Positions 23,116-36,442 of a stretch of 64,000 nt of DNA are shown here, in pieces. Numbering within the stretch: position 1 is the first letter of the stretch; each line of letters starts with the position of its first letter. The notes under the pieces were generated by a model. The model was not told where the DNA came from. It was given only the letters and a program-made list of their open reading frames with translations, and ran no database searches. The position numbers and the translations under genes are program-made. Location: assembly GCA_964057225.1 (NCBI GenBank), contig OZ059895.1:22950688-23014687 (forward strand). Direction: 5' to 3'. The DNA is from Auanema rhodensis. Its lineage: Eukaryota > Nematoda > Chromadorea > Rhabditida > Rhabditidae.

Positions 23116-26100
23116 CTTATATCCTCGCATTTCACCCTAAAGAATTAATTTTTTCGTTGAATAACAATGTCCATCGTCTTTGCCTTGAAAAAAGGAATCC
23201 AAAAACATCTACTTTTTGCTAAATTATTTTGAAATTTTTCGAAAAAATTTTTGTCAAAATGTTTTTGGAAGCAATGTTGAGTGTACATGGAAACTCAACA
23301 TACACTAATGCATAATTTTTCAAACGATCATAACTAATTTTTGTATTAAGCGATTCTCAATGTAGTATAGTGCATTCGATGCGGATTTTTAAGCTGCGTC
23401 GATCTGTGTTATCAGATTTGCGCTAGCTTAAAAATGCACCGAGATATCAACTGATATAAGTTCACACTTATATCCACGATTTTCACCCTGAAGAATTAAT
23501 TTTTTCGTTGAATAACATTGTCCATCGTCTTTGCCTTGAAAAAAGGAATCTAAAAACATCTACTTTTTGCTAAATTATATTGAAATTTTTCGAAAAAATT
23601 TTTGTCAAAATGTTTTTGGAAGCAATGTTAAGTGTACATGGAAACTCAACATACACTAATGCATCATTTTTCAAACGATCATAAACAATTTTTGTATTAA
23701 GCGTTTCTCAATGTAGTATCGTGCATTCGATGCGGATTTTTAAGCTGCGTCGATCTGTGTTATCAGATTTGCGCTAGCTTAAAAATGCACCGAGATATCA
23801 ACTGATATAAGTTCACACTTATATCCTCGATTTTCACCCTGAAGAATTAATTTTTTCGTTGAATAACATTGTCCATCGTCTTTGCCTTGAAAAAAGGAAT
23901 CTAAAAACATCTACTTTTAGCTAAATTATATTGAAATTTTTCGAAAAAATTTTTGTCAAAATGTTTTTGGAAGCAATGTTGAGTGTACATGGAAACTCAA
24001 CATACACTAATGCATCATTTTTCAAACGATCATAACTAATTTTTGTATTAAGCGTTTCTCAATGTAGTATAGTGCATTCGATGCGGATTTTTAAGCTGCG
24101 TCGATCTGTGTTATCAGATCTGCGCTAGCTTAAAAATGCACCGAGATATCAACTGATATAAGTTCACACTTATATCCTCGATTTTCACCCTGAAGAATTA
24201 GTTTTTTTGTTGAAAAACATTGTCCATCGTCTTTGCCTTGAAAAAAGGAATCTAAAAACATCTACTTTTTGCTAATATATATTGAAATTTTTCGAAAAAA
24301 TTTTTGTCAAAATGTTTTTGGAAGCAATGTAGAGTGTACATGGAAACTCAACATACACTAATGCATCATTTTTCAAACGATCATAACTAATTTTTGTATT
24401 AAGCGTTTCTCAATGTAGTATAGTGCATTCGATGCGGATTTTTAAGCTGCGTCGATCTGTGTTATCAGATTTGCGCTAGCTTGAATATGCACCGAGATAT
24501 CAACTGAGATATGTTCACACTTATATCCTCGATTTTCACCCTGATGAATCGATTTTTTCGTTGAATAACATTGTCCATCGTCTTTGCCTTGAAAAAAGGA
24601 ATCTAAAAACATCTACTTTTGCTAAATTATTTTGAAATTTCTCGAAAAAAGTTTTGTCAAAATGTTTTTGGAAGCAATGTTGAGTGTACATGGAAACTCA
24701 ACATACACTAATGCATAATTTTTCAAACGATCATAACTAATTTTTGTATTAAGCGTTTCTCAATGTAGTATAGTGCATTCGATGCGGATTTTTAAGCTGC
24801 GTCGATCTGTGTTATCAGATTTGCGCTAGCTTAAAAATGCACCGAGATATCAACTGATATAAGTTCACACTTATATCCTCGCATTTCACCCTAAAGAATT
24901 AATTTTTTCGTTGAATAACAATGTCCATCGTCTTTGCCTTGAAAAAAGGAATCCAAAAACATCTACTTTTTGCTAAATTATTTTGAAATTTTTCGAAAAA
25001 ATTTTTGTCAAAATGTTTTTGGAAGCAATGTTGAGTGTACATGGAAACTCAACATACACTAATGCATAATTTTTCAAACGATCATAACTAATTTTTGTAT
25101 TAAGCGATTCTCAATGTAGTATAGTGCATTCGATGCGGATTTTTAAGCTGCGTCGATCTGTGTTATCAGATTTGCGCTAGCTTAAAAATGCACCGAGATA
25201 TCAACTGATATAAGTTCACACTTATATCCACGATTTTCACCCTGAAGAATTAATTTTTTCGTTGAATAACATTGTCCATCGTCTTTGCCTTGAAAAAAGG
25301 AATCTAAAAACATCTACTTTTTGCTAAATTATATTGAAATTTTTCGAAAAAATTTTTGTCAAAATGTTTTTGGAAGCAATGTTAAGTGTACATGGAAACT
25401 CAACATACACTAATGCATCATTTTTCAAACGATCATAAACAATTTTTGTATTAAGCGTTTCTCAATGTAGTATCGTGCATTCGATGCGGATTTTTAAGCT
25501 GCGTCGATCTGTGTTATCAGATTTGCGCTAGCTTAAAAATGCACCGAGATATCAACTGATATAAGTTCACACTTATATCCTCGATTTTCACCCTGAAGAA
25601 TTAATTTTTTCGTTGAATAACATTGTCCATCGTCTTTGCCTTGAAAAAAGGAATCTAAAAACATCTACTTTTAGCTAAATTATATTGAAATTTTTCGAAA
25701 AAATTTTTGTCAAAATGTTTTTGGAAGCAATGTTGAGTGTACATGGAAACTCAACATACACTAATGCATCATTTTTCAAACGATCATAACTAATTTTTGT
25801 ATTAAGCGTTTCTCAATGTAGTATAGTGCATTCGATGCGGATTTTTAAGCTGCGTCGATCTGTGTTATCAGATCTGCGCTAGCTTAAAAATGCACCGAGA
25901 TATCAACTGATATAAGTTCACACTTATATCCTCGATTTTCACCCTGAAGAATTAGTTTTTTTGTTGAAAAACATTGTCCATCGTCTTTGCCTTGAAAAAA
26001 GGAATCTAAAAACATCTACTTTTTGCTAATATATATTGAAATTTTTCGAAAAAATTTTTGTCAAAATGTTTTTGGAAGCAATGTAGAGTGTACATGGAAA

Positions 26101-26623
26101 CTCAACATACACTAATGCATCATTTTTCAAACGATCATAACTAATTTTTGTATTAAGCGTTTCTCAATGTAGTATAGTGCATTCGATGCGGATTTTTAAG
26201 CTGCGTCGATCTGTGTTATCAGATTTGCGCTAGCTTGAATATGCACCGAGATATCAACTGAGATATGTTCACACTTATATCCTCGATTTTCACCCTGATG
26301 AATCGATTTTTTCGTTGAATAACATTGTCCATCGTCTTTGCCTTGAAAAAAGGAATCTAAAAACATCTACTTTTGCTAAATTATTTTGAAATTTCTCGAA
26401 AAAAGTTTTGTCAAAATGTTTTTGGAAGCAATGTTGAGTGTACATGGAAACTCAACATACACTAATGCATAATTTTTCAAACGATCATAACTAATTTTTG
26501 TATTAAGCGTTTCTCAATGTAGTATAGTGCATTCGATGCGGATTTTTAAGCTGCGTCGATCTGTGTTATCAGATTTGCGCTAGCTTAAAAATGCACCGAG
26601 ATATCAACTGATATAAGTTCACA
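23116..26623 (-). repeat. Two adjacent near-identical 5-monomer units (1754 bp each)
   Basis: Copies 23116-24869 and 24870-26623 share every rare marker I checked, 1754 bp apart: CCTCGCATTTCACC, AAGCGATTCTC, ATCCACGATTTTC, GTTAAGTGTAC, ATAAACAATTTTTG, GTATCGTGCATTC, CTTTTAGCTAAAT, CAGATCTGCGC, TTAGTTTTTTTGTTGAAAAAC (positions 24199 and 25953), GTAGAGTGTAC and GATGAATCGATTTTT. I saw no difference between them, which suggests a very recent duplication. The 1754 length reflects one 350-bp monomer in the unit. The monomer after the second copy returns to CCTCGATTTTC and so marks its end. Confidence 0.92.
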
Positions 26624-27325
26624 CTTATATCCTCGATTTTCACCCTGAAGAATTAATTTTTTCGTTGAATAACAATGTCCATCGTCTTTGACTTGAAAAA
26701 AGGAATCCAAAAACATCTACTTTTTGCTAAATTATTTTGAAATTTTTCGAAAAAATTTTTGTCAAAATGTTTTTGGAAGCAATGTTGAGTGTACATGGAA
26801 ACTCAACATACACTAATGCATAATTTTTCAAACGATCATAACTAATTTTTGTATTAAGCGTTTCTCAATGTAGTATAGTGCATTCGATGCGGATTTTTAA
26901 GCTGCGTCGATCTGTGTTATCAGATTTGCGCTAGCTTAAAAATGCACCGAGATATCAACTGATATAAGTTCACACTTATATCCTCGATTTTCACCCTAAA
27001 GAATTAATTTTTTCGTTGAATAACAATGTCCATCGTCTTTGCCTTGAAAAAAGGAATCCAAAAACATCTACTTTTTGCTAAATTATTTTGAAATTTTTCG
27101 AAAAAATTTTTGTCAAAATGTTTTTGGAAGCAATGTTGAGTGTACATGGAAACTCAACATACACTAATGCATAATTTTTCAAACGATCATAACTAATTTT
27201 TGTATTAAGCGTTTCTCAATGTAGTATAGTGCATTCGATGCGGATTTTTAAGCTGCGTCGATCTGTGTTATCAGATTTGCGCTAGCTTAAAAATGCACCG
27301 AGATATCAACTGATATAAGTTCACA

Positions 27326-29773
27326 CTTATATCCTCGATTTTCACCCTAAAGAATTAATTTTTTCGTTGAATAACATTGTCCATCGTCTTTGCCTTGAAA
27401 AAAGGAATCTATAAACATCTACTTTTTGCTAAATTATTTTGAAATTTTTTGAAAAAATTTTTGTCAAAATGTTTTTGGAAGCTATGTTGAGTGTACATGG
27501 AACAACATACACTAATGCATAATTTTTCAAACGATCATAACTAATTTTTGTATTAAGCGTTTCTCAATGTAGTATAGTGCATTCGATGCGGATTTTTAAG
27601 CTGCGTCGATCTGTGTTATCAGATTTGCGCTAGCTTAAAAATGCACCGAGATATCAACTGATATAAGTTCACACTTATATCCTCGATTTTCACCCTAAAG
27701 AATTAATTTTTTCGTTGAATAACATTGTCCATCGTCTTTGCCTTGAAAAAAGGAATCTATAAACATCTACTTTTTGCTAAATTATTTTGAAATTTTTTGA
27801 AAAAATTTTTGTCAAAATGTTTTTGGAAGCAATGTAGAGTGTACATGGAAACTCAACATACACTAATGCATCATTTTTCAAACGATCATAACTAATTTTT
27901 GTATTAAGCGTTTCTCAATGTAGTATAGTGCATTCGATGCGGATTTTTAAGCTGCGTCGATCTGTGTTATCAGATTTGCGCTAGCTTGAATATGCACCGA
28001 GATATCAACTGAGATATGTTCACACTTATATCCTCGATTTTCACCCTGATGAATCGATTTTTTCGTTGAATAACATTGTCCATCGTCTTTGCCTTGAAAA
28101 AAGGAATCTAAAAACATCTACTTTTGCTAAATTATTTTGAAATTTCTCGAAAAAATTTTTGTCAAAATGTTTTTGGAAGCAATGTAGAGTGTACATGGAA
28201 ACTCAACATACACTAATGCATCATTTTTCAAACGATCATAACTAATTTTTGTATTAAGCGTTTCTCAATGTAGTATAGTGCATTCGATGCGGATTTTTAA
28301 GCTGCGTCGATCTGTGTTATCAGATTTGCGCTAGCTTGAATATGCACCGAGATATCAACTGAGATATGTTCACACTTATATCCTCGATTTTCACCCTGAT
28401 GAATCGATTTTTTCGTTGAATAACATTGTCCATCGTCTTTGCCTTGAAAAAAGGAATCTAAAAACATCTACTTTTGCTAAATTATTTTGAAATTTCTCGA
28501 AAAAATTTTTGTCAAAATGTTTTTGGAAGCAATGTTGAGTGTACATGGAAACTCAACATACACTAATGCATAATTTTTCAAACGATCATAACTAATTTTT
28601 GTATTAAGCGTTTCTCAATGTAGTATAGTGCCATCGATGCGGATTTTTAAGCTGCGTCGATCTGTGTTATCAGATTTGCGCTAGCTTAAAAATGCACCGA
28701 GATATCAACTGATATAAGTTCACACTTATATCCTCGATTTTCACCCTAAAGAATTAATTTTTTCGTTGAATAACATTGTCCATCGTCTTTGCCTTGAAAA
28801 AAGGAATCTATAAACATCTACTTTTTGCTAAATTATTTTGAAATTTTTTGAAAAAATTTTTGTCAAAATGTTTTTGGAAGCAATGTAGAGTGTACATGGA
28901 AACTCAACATACACTAATGCATCATTTTTCAAACGATCATAACTAATTTTTGTATTAAGCGTTTCTCAATGTAGTATAGTGCATTCGATGCGGATTTTTA
29001 AGCTGCGTCGATCTGTGTTATCAGATTTGCGCTAGCTTGAATATGCACCGAGATATCAACTGAGATATGTTCACACTTATATCCTCGATTTTCACCCTGA
29101 TGAATCGATTTTTTCGTTGAATAACATTGTCCATCGTCTTTGCCTTGAAAAAAGGAATCTAAAAACATCTACTTTTGCTAAATTATTTTGAAATTTCTCG
29201 AAAAAAGTTTTGTCAAAATGTTTTTGGAAGCAATGTTGAGTGTACATGGAAACTCAACATACACTAATGCATAATTTTTCAAACGATCATAACTAATTTT
29301 TGTATTAAGCGTTTCTCAATGTAGTATAGTGCATTCGATGCGGATTTTTAAGCTGCGTCGATCTGTGTTATCAGATTTGCGCTAGCTTAAAAATGCACCG
29401 AGATATCAACTGATATAAGTTCACACTTATATCCTCGATTTTCACCCTAAAGAATTAATTTTTTCGTTGAATAACATTGTCCATCGTCTTTGCCTTGAAA
29501 AAAGGAATCTATAAACATCTACTTTTTGCTAAATTATTTTGAAATTTTTTGAAAAAATTTTTGTCAAAATGTTTTTGGAAGCTATGTTGAGTGTACATGG
29601 AACAACATACACTAATGCATAATTTTTCAAACGATCATAACTAATTTTTGTATTAAGCGTTTCTCAATGTAGTATAGTGCATTCGATGCGGATTTTTAAG
29701 CTGCGTCGATCTGTGTTATCAGATTTGCGCTAGCTTAAAAATGCACCGAGATATCAACTGATATAAGTTCACA
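27326..29773 (-). repeat. 6-monomer segment bounded by two 348-bp monomers (2100-bp spacing)
   Basis: Monomers 27326-27673 and 29426-29773 both have a 3-bp deletion giving CATGGAACAACATAC. They are exactly 2100 bp apart, six monomers less six bases. Between them, a dimer made of a GTAGAGTGTAC/GCTTGAATATGC monomer and a GATGAATCGATT/CTTTTGCT monomer occurs repeatedly (starting near 27674 and 28725, with a variant doublet at 28025-28724). A CCATCGATGCGG change near 28631 is private to one copy. Confidence 0.78.
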
Positions 29774-31177
29774 CTTATATCCTCGATTTTCACCCTAAAG
29801 AATTAATTTTTTCGTTGAATAACATTGTCCATCGTCTTTGCCTTGAAAAAAGGAATCTATAAACATCTACTTTTTGCTAAATTATATTGAAATTTTTCGA
29901 AAAAATTTTTGTCAAAATGTTTTTGGAAGCAATGTTGAGTGTACATGGAAACTCAACATACACTAATGCATCATTTTTCAAACGATCATAACTAATTTTT
30001 GTATTAAGCGTTTCTCAATGTAGTATAGTGCATTCGATGCGGATTTTTAAGCTGCGTCGATCTGTGTTATCAGATTTGCGCTAGCTTAAAAATGCACCGA
30101 GATATCAACTGATATAAGTTCACACTTATATCCTCGATTTTCACCCTGAAGAATTAATTTTTTCGTTGAATAACATTGTCCATCGTCTTTGCCTTAAAAA
30201 AAGGAATCTAAAAACATCTACTTTTCGCTAAATTATATTGAAATTTTTCGAAAAAATTTTTGTCAAAATGTTTTTGGAAGCAATGTTGAGTGTACATGGA
30301 AACTCAACATACACTAATGCATCATTTTTCAAACGATCATAACTAATTTTTGTATTGAGCGTTGCTCAATGTAGTATAGTGCATTCGATGCGGATTTTTA
30401 AGCTGCGTCGATCTGTGTTATCAGATTTGCGCTAGCTTAAAAATGCACCGAGATATCAACTGATATAAGTTCACACTTATATCCTCGATTTTCACCCTAA
30501 AGAATTAATTTTTTCGTTGAATAACATTGTCCATCGTCTTTGCCTTGAAAAAAGGAATCTATAAACATCTACTTTTTGCTAAATTATTTTGAAAATTTTT
30601 GAAAAAATTTTTGTCAAAATGTTTTTGGAAGCTATGTTGAGTGTACATGGAAACTCAACATACACTAATGCATAATTTTTCAAACGATCATAACTAATTT
30701 TTGTATTAAGCGTTTCTCAATGTAGTATAGTGCATTCGATGCGGATTTTTAAGCTGCGTCGATCTGTGTTATCAGATTTGCGCTAGCTTAAAAATGCACC
30801 GAGATATCAACTGATATAAGTTCACACTTATATCCTCGATTTTCACCCTAAAGAATTAATTTTTTCGTTGAATAACATTGTCCATCGTCTTTGCCTTGAA
30901 AAAAGGAATCTATAAACATCTACTTTTTGCTAAATTATATTGAAATTTTTCGAAAAAATTTTTGTCAAAATGTTTTTGGAAGCAATGTTGAGTGTACATG
31001 GAAACTCAACATACACTAATGCATCATTTTTCAAACGATCATAACTAATTTTTGTATTAAGCGTTTCTCAATGTAGTATAGTGCATTCGATGCGGATTTT
31101 TAAGCTGCGTCGATCTGTGTTATCAGATTTGCGCTAGCTTAAAAATGCACCGAGATATCAACTGATATAAGTTCACA

Positions 31178-34100
31178 CTTATATCCTCGATTTTCACCCT
31201 GAAGAATTAATTTTTTCGTTGAATAACATTGTCCATCGTCTTTGCCTTAAAAAAAGGAATCTAAAAACATCTACTTTTTGCTAAATTATATTGAAATTTT
31301 TCGAAAAAATTTTTGTCAAAATGTTTTTGGAAGCAATGTTGAGTGTACATGGAAACTCAACATACACTAATGCATCATTTTTCAAACGATCATAACTAAT
31401 TTTTGTATTAAGCGTTGCTCAATGTAGTATAGTGCATTCGATGCGGATTTTTAAGCTGCGTCGATCTGTGTTATCAGATTTGCGCTAGCTTAAAAATGCA
31501 CCGAGATATCAACTGATATAAGTTCACACTTATATCCTCGATTTTCACCCTAAAGAATTAATTTTTTCGTTGAATAACATTGTCCATCGTCTTTGCCTTG
31601 AAAAAAGGAATCTATAAACATCTACTTTTTGCTAAATTATTTTGAAAATTTTTGAAAAAATTTTTGTCAAAATGTTTTTGGAAGCTATGTTGAGTGTACA
31701 TGGAAACTCAACATACACTAATGCATAATTTTTCAAACAATCATAACTAATTTTTGTATTAAGCGTTTCTCAATGTAGTATAGTGCATTCGATGCGGATT
31801 TTTAAGCTGCGTCGATCTGTGTTATCAGATTTGCGCTAGCTTAAAAATGCACCGAGATATCAACTGATATAAGTTCACACTTATATCCTCGATTTTCACC
31901 CTGAAGAATTAATTTTTTCGTTGAATAACAATGTCCATCGTCTTTGCCTTGAAAAATGGAATCCAAAAACATCTACTTTTTGCTAAATTATTTTGAAATT
32001 TTTTGAAAAAATTTTTGTCAAAATGTTTTTGGAAGCAATGTTGAGTGTACATGGAAACTCAACATACACTAATGCATCATTTTTCAAACGATCATAACTA
32101 ATTTTTGTATTAAGCGTTTCTCAATGTAGTATAGTGCATTCGATGCGGATTTTTAAGCTGCGTCGATCTGTGTTATCAGATTTGCGCTAGCTTAAAAATG
32201 CACCGAGATATCAACTGATATAAGTTCACACTTATATCCTCGATTTTCACCCTAAAGAATTAATTTTTTCGTTGAATAACATTGTCCATCGTCTTTGCCT
32301 TGAAAAAAGGAATCTATAAACATCTACTTTTTGCTAAATTATTTTGAAATTTTTTGAAAAAATTTTTGTCAAAATGTTTTTGGAAGCTATGTTGAGTGTA
32401 CATGGAAACTCAACATACACTAATGCATAATTTTTCAAACGATCATAACTAATTTTTGTATTAAGCGTTTCTCAATGTAGTATAGTGCATTCGATGCGCA
32501 TTTTTAAGCTGCGTCGATCTGTGTTATCAGATTTGCGCTAGCTTAAAAATGCACCGAGATATCAACTGATATAAGTTCACACTTATATCCTCGATTTTCA
32601 CCCTAAAGAATTAATTTTTTCGTTGAATAACATTGTCCATCGTCTTTGCCTTGAAAAAAGGAATCTATAAACATCTACTTTTTGCTAAATTATATTGAAA
32701 TTTTTCGAAAAAATTTTTGTCAAAATGTTTTTGGAAGCAATGTTGAGTGTACATGGAAACTCAACATACACTAATGCATCATTTTTCAAACGATCATAAC
32801 TAATTTTTGTATTAAGCGTTTCTCAATGTAGTATAGTGCATTCGATGCGGATTTTTAAGCTGCGTCGATCTGTGTTATCAGATTTGCGCTAGCTTAAAAA
32901 TGCACCGAGATATCAACTGATATAAGTTCACACTTATATCCTCGATTTTCACCCTGAAGAATTAATTTTTTCGTTGAATAACATTGTCCATCGTCTTTGC
33001 CTTAAAAAAAGGAATCTAAAAACATCTACTTTTTGCTAAATTATATTGAAATTTTTCGAAAAAATTTTTGTCAAAATGTTTTTGGAAGCAATGTTGAGTG
33101 TACATGGAAACTCAACATACACTAATGCATCATTTTTCAAACGATCATAACTAATTTTTGTATTAAGCGTTGCTCAATGTAGTATAGTGCATTCGATGCG
33201 GATTTTTAAGCTGCGTCGATCTGTGTTATCAGATTTGCGCTAGCTTAAAAATGCACCGAGATATCAACTGATATAAGTTCACACTTATATCCTCGATTTT
33301 CACCCTAAAGAATTAATTTTTTCGTTGAATAACATTGTCCATCGTCTTTGCCTTGAAAAAAGGAATCTATAAACATCTACTTTTTGCTAAATTATTTTGA
33401 AAATTTTTGAAAAAATTTTTGTCAAAATGTTTTTGGAAGCTATGTTGAGTGTACATGGAAACTCAACATACACTAATGCATAATTTTTCAAACAATCATA
33501 ACTAATTTTTGTATTAAGCGTTTCTCAATGTAGTATAGTGCATTCGATGCGGATTTTTAAGCTGCGTCGATCTGTGTTATCAGATTTGCGCTAGCTTAAA
33601 AATGCACCGAGATATCAACTGATATAAGTTCACACTTATATCCTCGATTTTCACCCTGAAGAATTAATTTTTTCGTTGAATAACAATGTCCATCGTCTTT
33701 GCCTTGAAAAATGGAATCCAAAAACATCTACTTTTTGCTAAATTATTTTGAAATTTTTTGAAAAAATTTTTGTCAAAATGTTTTTGGAAGCAATGTTGAG
33801 TGTACATGGAAACTCAACATACACTAATGCATCATTTTTCAAACGATCATAACTAATTTTTGTATTAAGCGTTTCTCAATGTAGTATAGTGCATTCGATG
33901 CGGATTTTTAAGCTGCGTCGATCTGTGTTATCAGATTTGCGCTAGCTTAAAAATGCACCGAGATATCAACTGATATAAGTTCACACTTATATCCTCGATT
34001 TTCACCCTAAAGAATTAATTTTTTCGTTGAATAACATTGTCCATCGTCTTTGCCTTGAAAAAAGGAATCTATAAACATCTACTTTTTGCTAAATTATTTT

Positions 34101-34336
34101 GAAATTTTTTGAAAAAATTTTTGTCAAAATGTTTTTGGAAGCTATGTTGAGTGTACATGGAAACTCAACATACACTAATGCATAATTTTTCAAACGATCA
34201 TAACTAATTTTTGTATTAAGCGTTTCTCAATGTAGTATAGTGCATTCGATGCGCATTTTTAAGCTGCGTCGATCTGTGTTATCAGATTTGCGCTAGCTTA
34301 AAAATGCACCGAGATATCAACTGATATAAGTTCACA
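31178..34336 (-). repeat. 5-monomer period, four monomers matched (1755-bp spacing)
   Basis: Segments 31178-32581 and 32933-34336 match monomer by monomer at a 1755-bp offset. GCGTTGCTCAATG is at about 31412 and 33167. GAAAATTTTTGAAAAA with CAAACAATCATAAC is in the next monomer. CTTGAAAAATGGAATCC is in the third, and the private GATGCGCATTTTTAAG is in the fourth (near 32493 and 34248). The fifth monomer differs: CTATAAACATC type in the first copy, AAAGAAATCC type after the second. The monomers just before 31178 share the same kinds but at a 1053-bp offset. Confidence 0.85.
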
Positions 34337-36442
34337 CTTATATCCTCGATTTTCACCCTGAAGAATTAATTTTTTCGTTGAATAACAATGTCCATCGTCT
34401 TTGCCTTGAAAAAAGAAATCCAAAAACATCTACTTTTTGCTAAATTATTTTGAAATTTTTCGAAAAAATTTTTGTCAAAATGTTTTTGGAAGCAATGTTG
34501 AGTGTACATGGAAACTCAACATACACTAATGCATCATTTTTCAAACGATCATAACTAATTTTTGTATTAAGCGTTTCTCAATGTAGTATAGTGCATTCGA
34601 TGCGGATTTTTAAGCTGCGTCGATCTGTGTTATCAGATTTGCGCTAGCTTAAAAATGCACCGAGATATCAACTGATATAAGTTCACACTTATTTCCTCGA
34701 TTTTCACCCTGAAGAATTAATTTTTTCGTTGAATAACATTGTCCATCGTCTTTGCCTTAAAAAAAGGAATCTAAAAACATCTACTTTTTGCTAAATTATA
34801 TTGAAATTTTTCGAAAAAATTTTTGTCAAAATGTTTTTGGAAGCAATGTTGAGTGTACATGGAAACTCAACATACACTAATGCATCATTTTTCAAACGAT
34901 CATAACTAATTTTTGTATTAAGCGTTGCTCAATGTAGTATAGTGCATTCGATGCGGATTTTTAAGCTGCGTCGATCTGTGTTATCAGATTTGCGCTAGCT
35001 TAAAAATGCACCGAGATATCAACTGATATAAGTTCACACTTATATCCTCGATTTTCACCCTAAAGAATTAATTTTTTCGTTGAATAACATTGTCCATCGT
35101 CTTTGCCTTGAAAAAAGGAATCTATAAACATTTACTTTTTGCTAAATTATTTTGAAAATTTTTGAAAAAATTTTTGTCAAAATGTTTTTGGAAGCTATGT
35201 TGAGTGTACATGGAAACTCAACATACACTAATGCATAATTTTTCAAACAATCATAACTAATTTTTGTATTAAGCGTTTCTCAATGTAGTATAGTGCATTC
35301 GATGCGGATTTTTAAGCTGCGTCGATCTGTGTTATCAGATTTGCGCTAGCTTAAAAATGCACCGAGATATCAACTGATATAAGTTCACACTTATATCCTC
35401 GATTTTCACCCTGAAGAATTAATTTTTTCGTTGAATAACAATGTCCATCGTCTTTGCCTTGAAAAAAGAAATCCAAAAACATCTACTTTTTGCTAAATTA
35501 TTTTGAAATTTTTCGAAAAAATTTTTGTCAAAATGTTTTTGGAAGCAATGTTGAGTGTACATGGAAACTCAACATACACTAATGCATCATTTTTCAAACG
35601 ATCATAACTAATTTTTGTATTAAGCGTTTCTCAATGTAGTATAGTGCATTCGATGCGGATTTTTAAGCTGCGTCGATCTGTGTTATCAGATTTGCGCTAG
35701 CTTAAAAATGCACCGAGATATCAACTGATATAAGTTCACACTTATTTCCTCGATTTTCACCCTGAAGAATTAATTTTTTCGTTGAATAACATTGTCCATC
35801 GTCTTTGCCTTAAAAAAAGGAATCTAAAAACATCTACTTTTTGCTAAATTATATTGAAATTTTTCGAAAAAATTTTTGTCAAAATGTTTTTGGAAGCAAT
35901 GTTGAGTGTACATGGAAACTCAACATACACTAATGCATCATTTTTCAAACGATCATAACTAATTTTTGTATTAAGCGTTGCTCAATGTAGTATAGTGCAT
36001 TCGATGCGGATTTTTAAGCTGCGTCGATCTGTGTTATCAGATTTGCGCTAGCTTAAAAATGCACCGAGATATCAACTGATATAAGTTCACACTTATATCC
36101 TCGATTTTCACCCTAAAGAATTAATTTTTTCGTTGAATAACATTGTCCATCGTCTTTGCCTTGAAAAAAGGAATCTATAAACATTTACTTTTTGCTAAAT
36201 TATTTTGAAAATTTTTGAAAAAATTTTTGTCAAAATGTTTTTGGAAGCTATGTTGAGTGTACATGGAAACTCAACATACACTAATGCATAATTTTTCAAA
36301 CAATCATAACTAATTTTTGTATTAAGCGTTTCTCAATGTAGTATAGTGCATTCGATGCGGATTTTTAAGCTGCGTCGATCTGTGTTATCAGATTTGCGCT
36401 AGCTTAAAAATGCACCGAGATATCAACTGATATAAGTTCACA
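34337..36442 (-). repeat. Two adjacent 3-monomer units (1053 bp each)
   Basis: Units 34337-35389 and 35390-36442 agree at all the markers I checked. AAAGAAATCCAAAAAC is in the first monomer. CACTTATTTCCTCG with CCTTAAAAAAAGG and GCGTTGCTC is in the second. ACATTTACTTTTTGC with GAAAATTTTTG and CAAACAATC is in the third. CACTTATTTCC reappears at about 37491 in a further, partial copy lacking the GTTGCTC change. The private ATTTCC and ATTTAC changes date this trimer as young. Confidence 0.88.
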
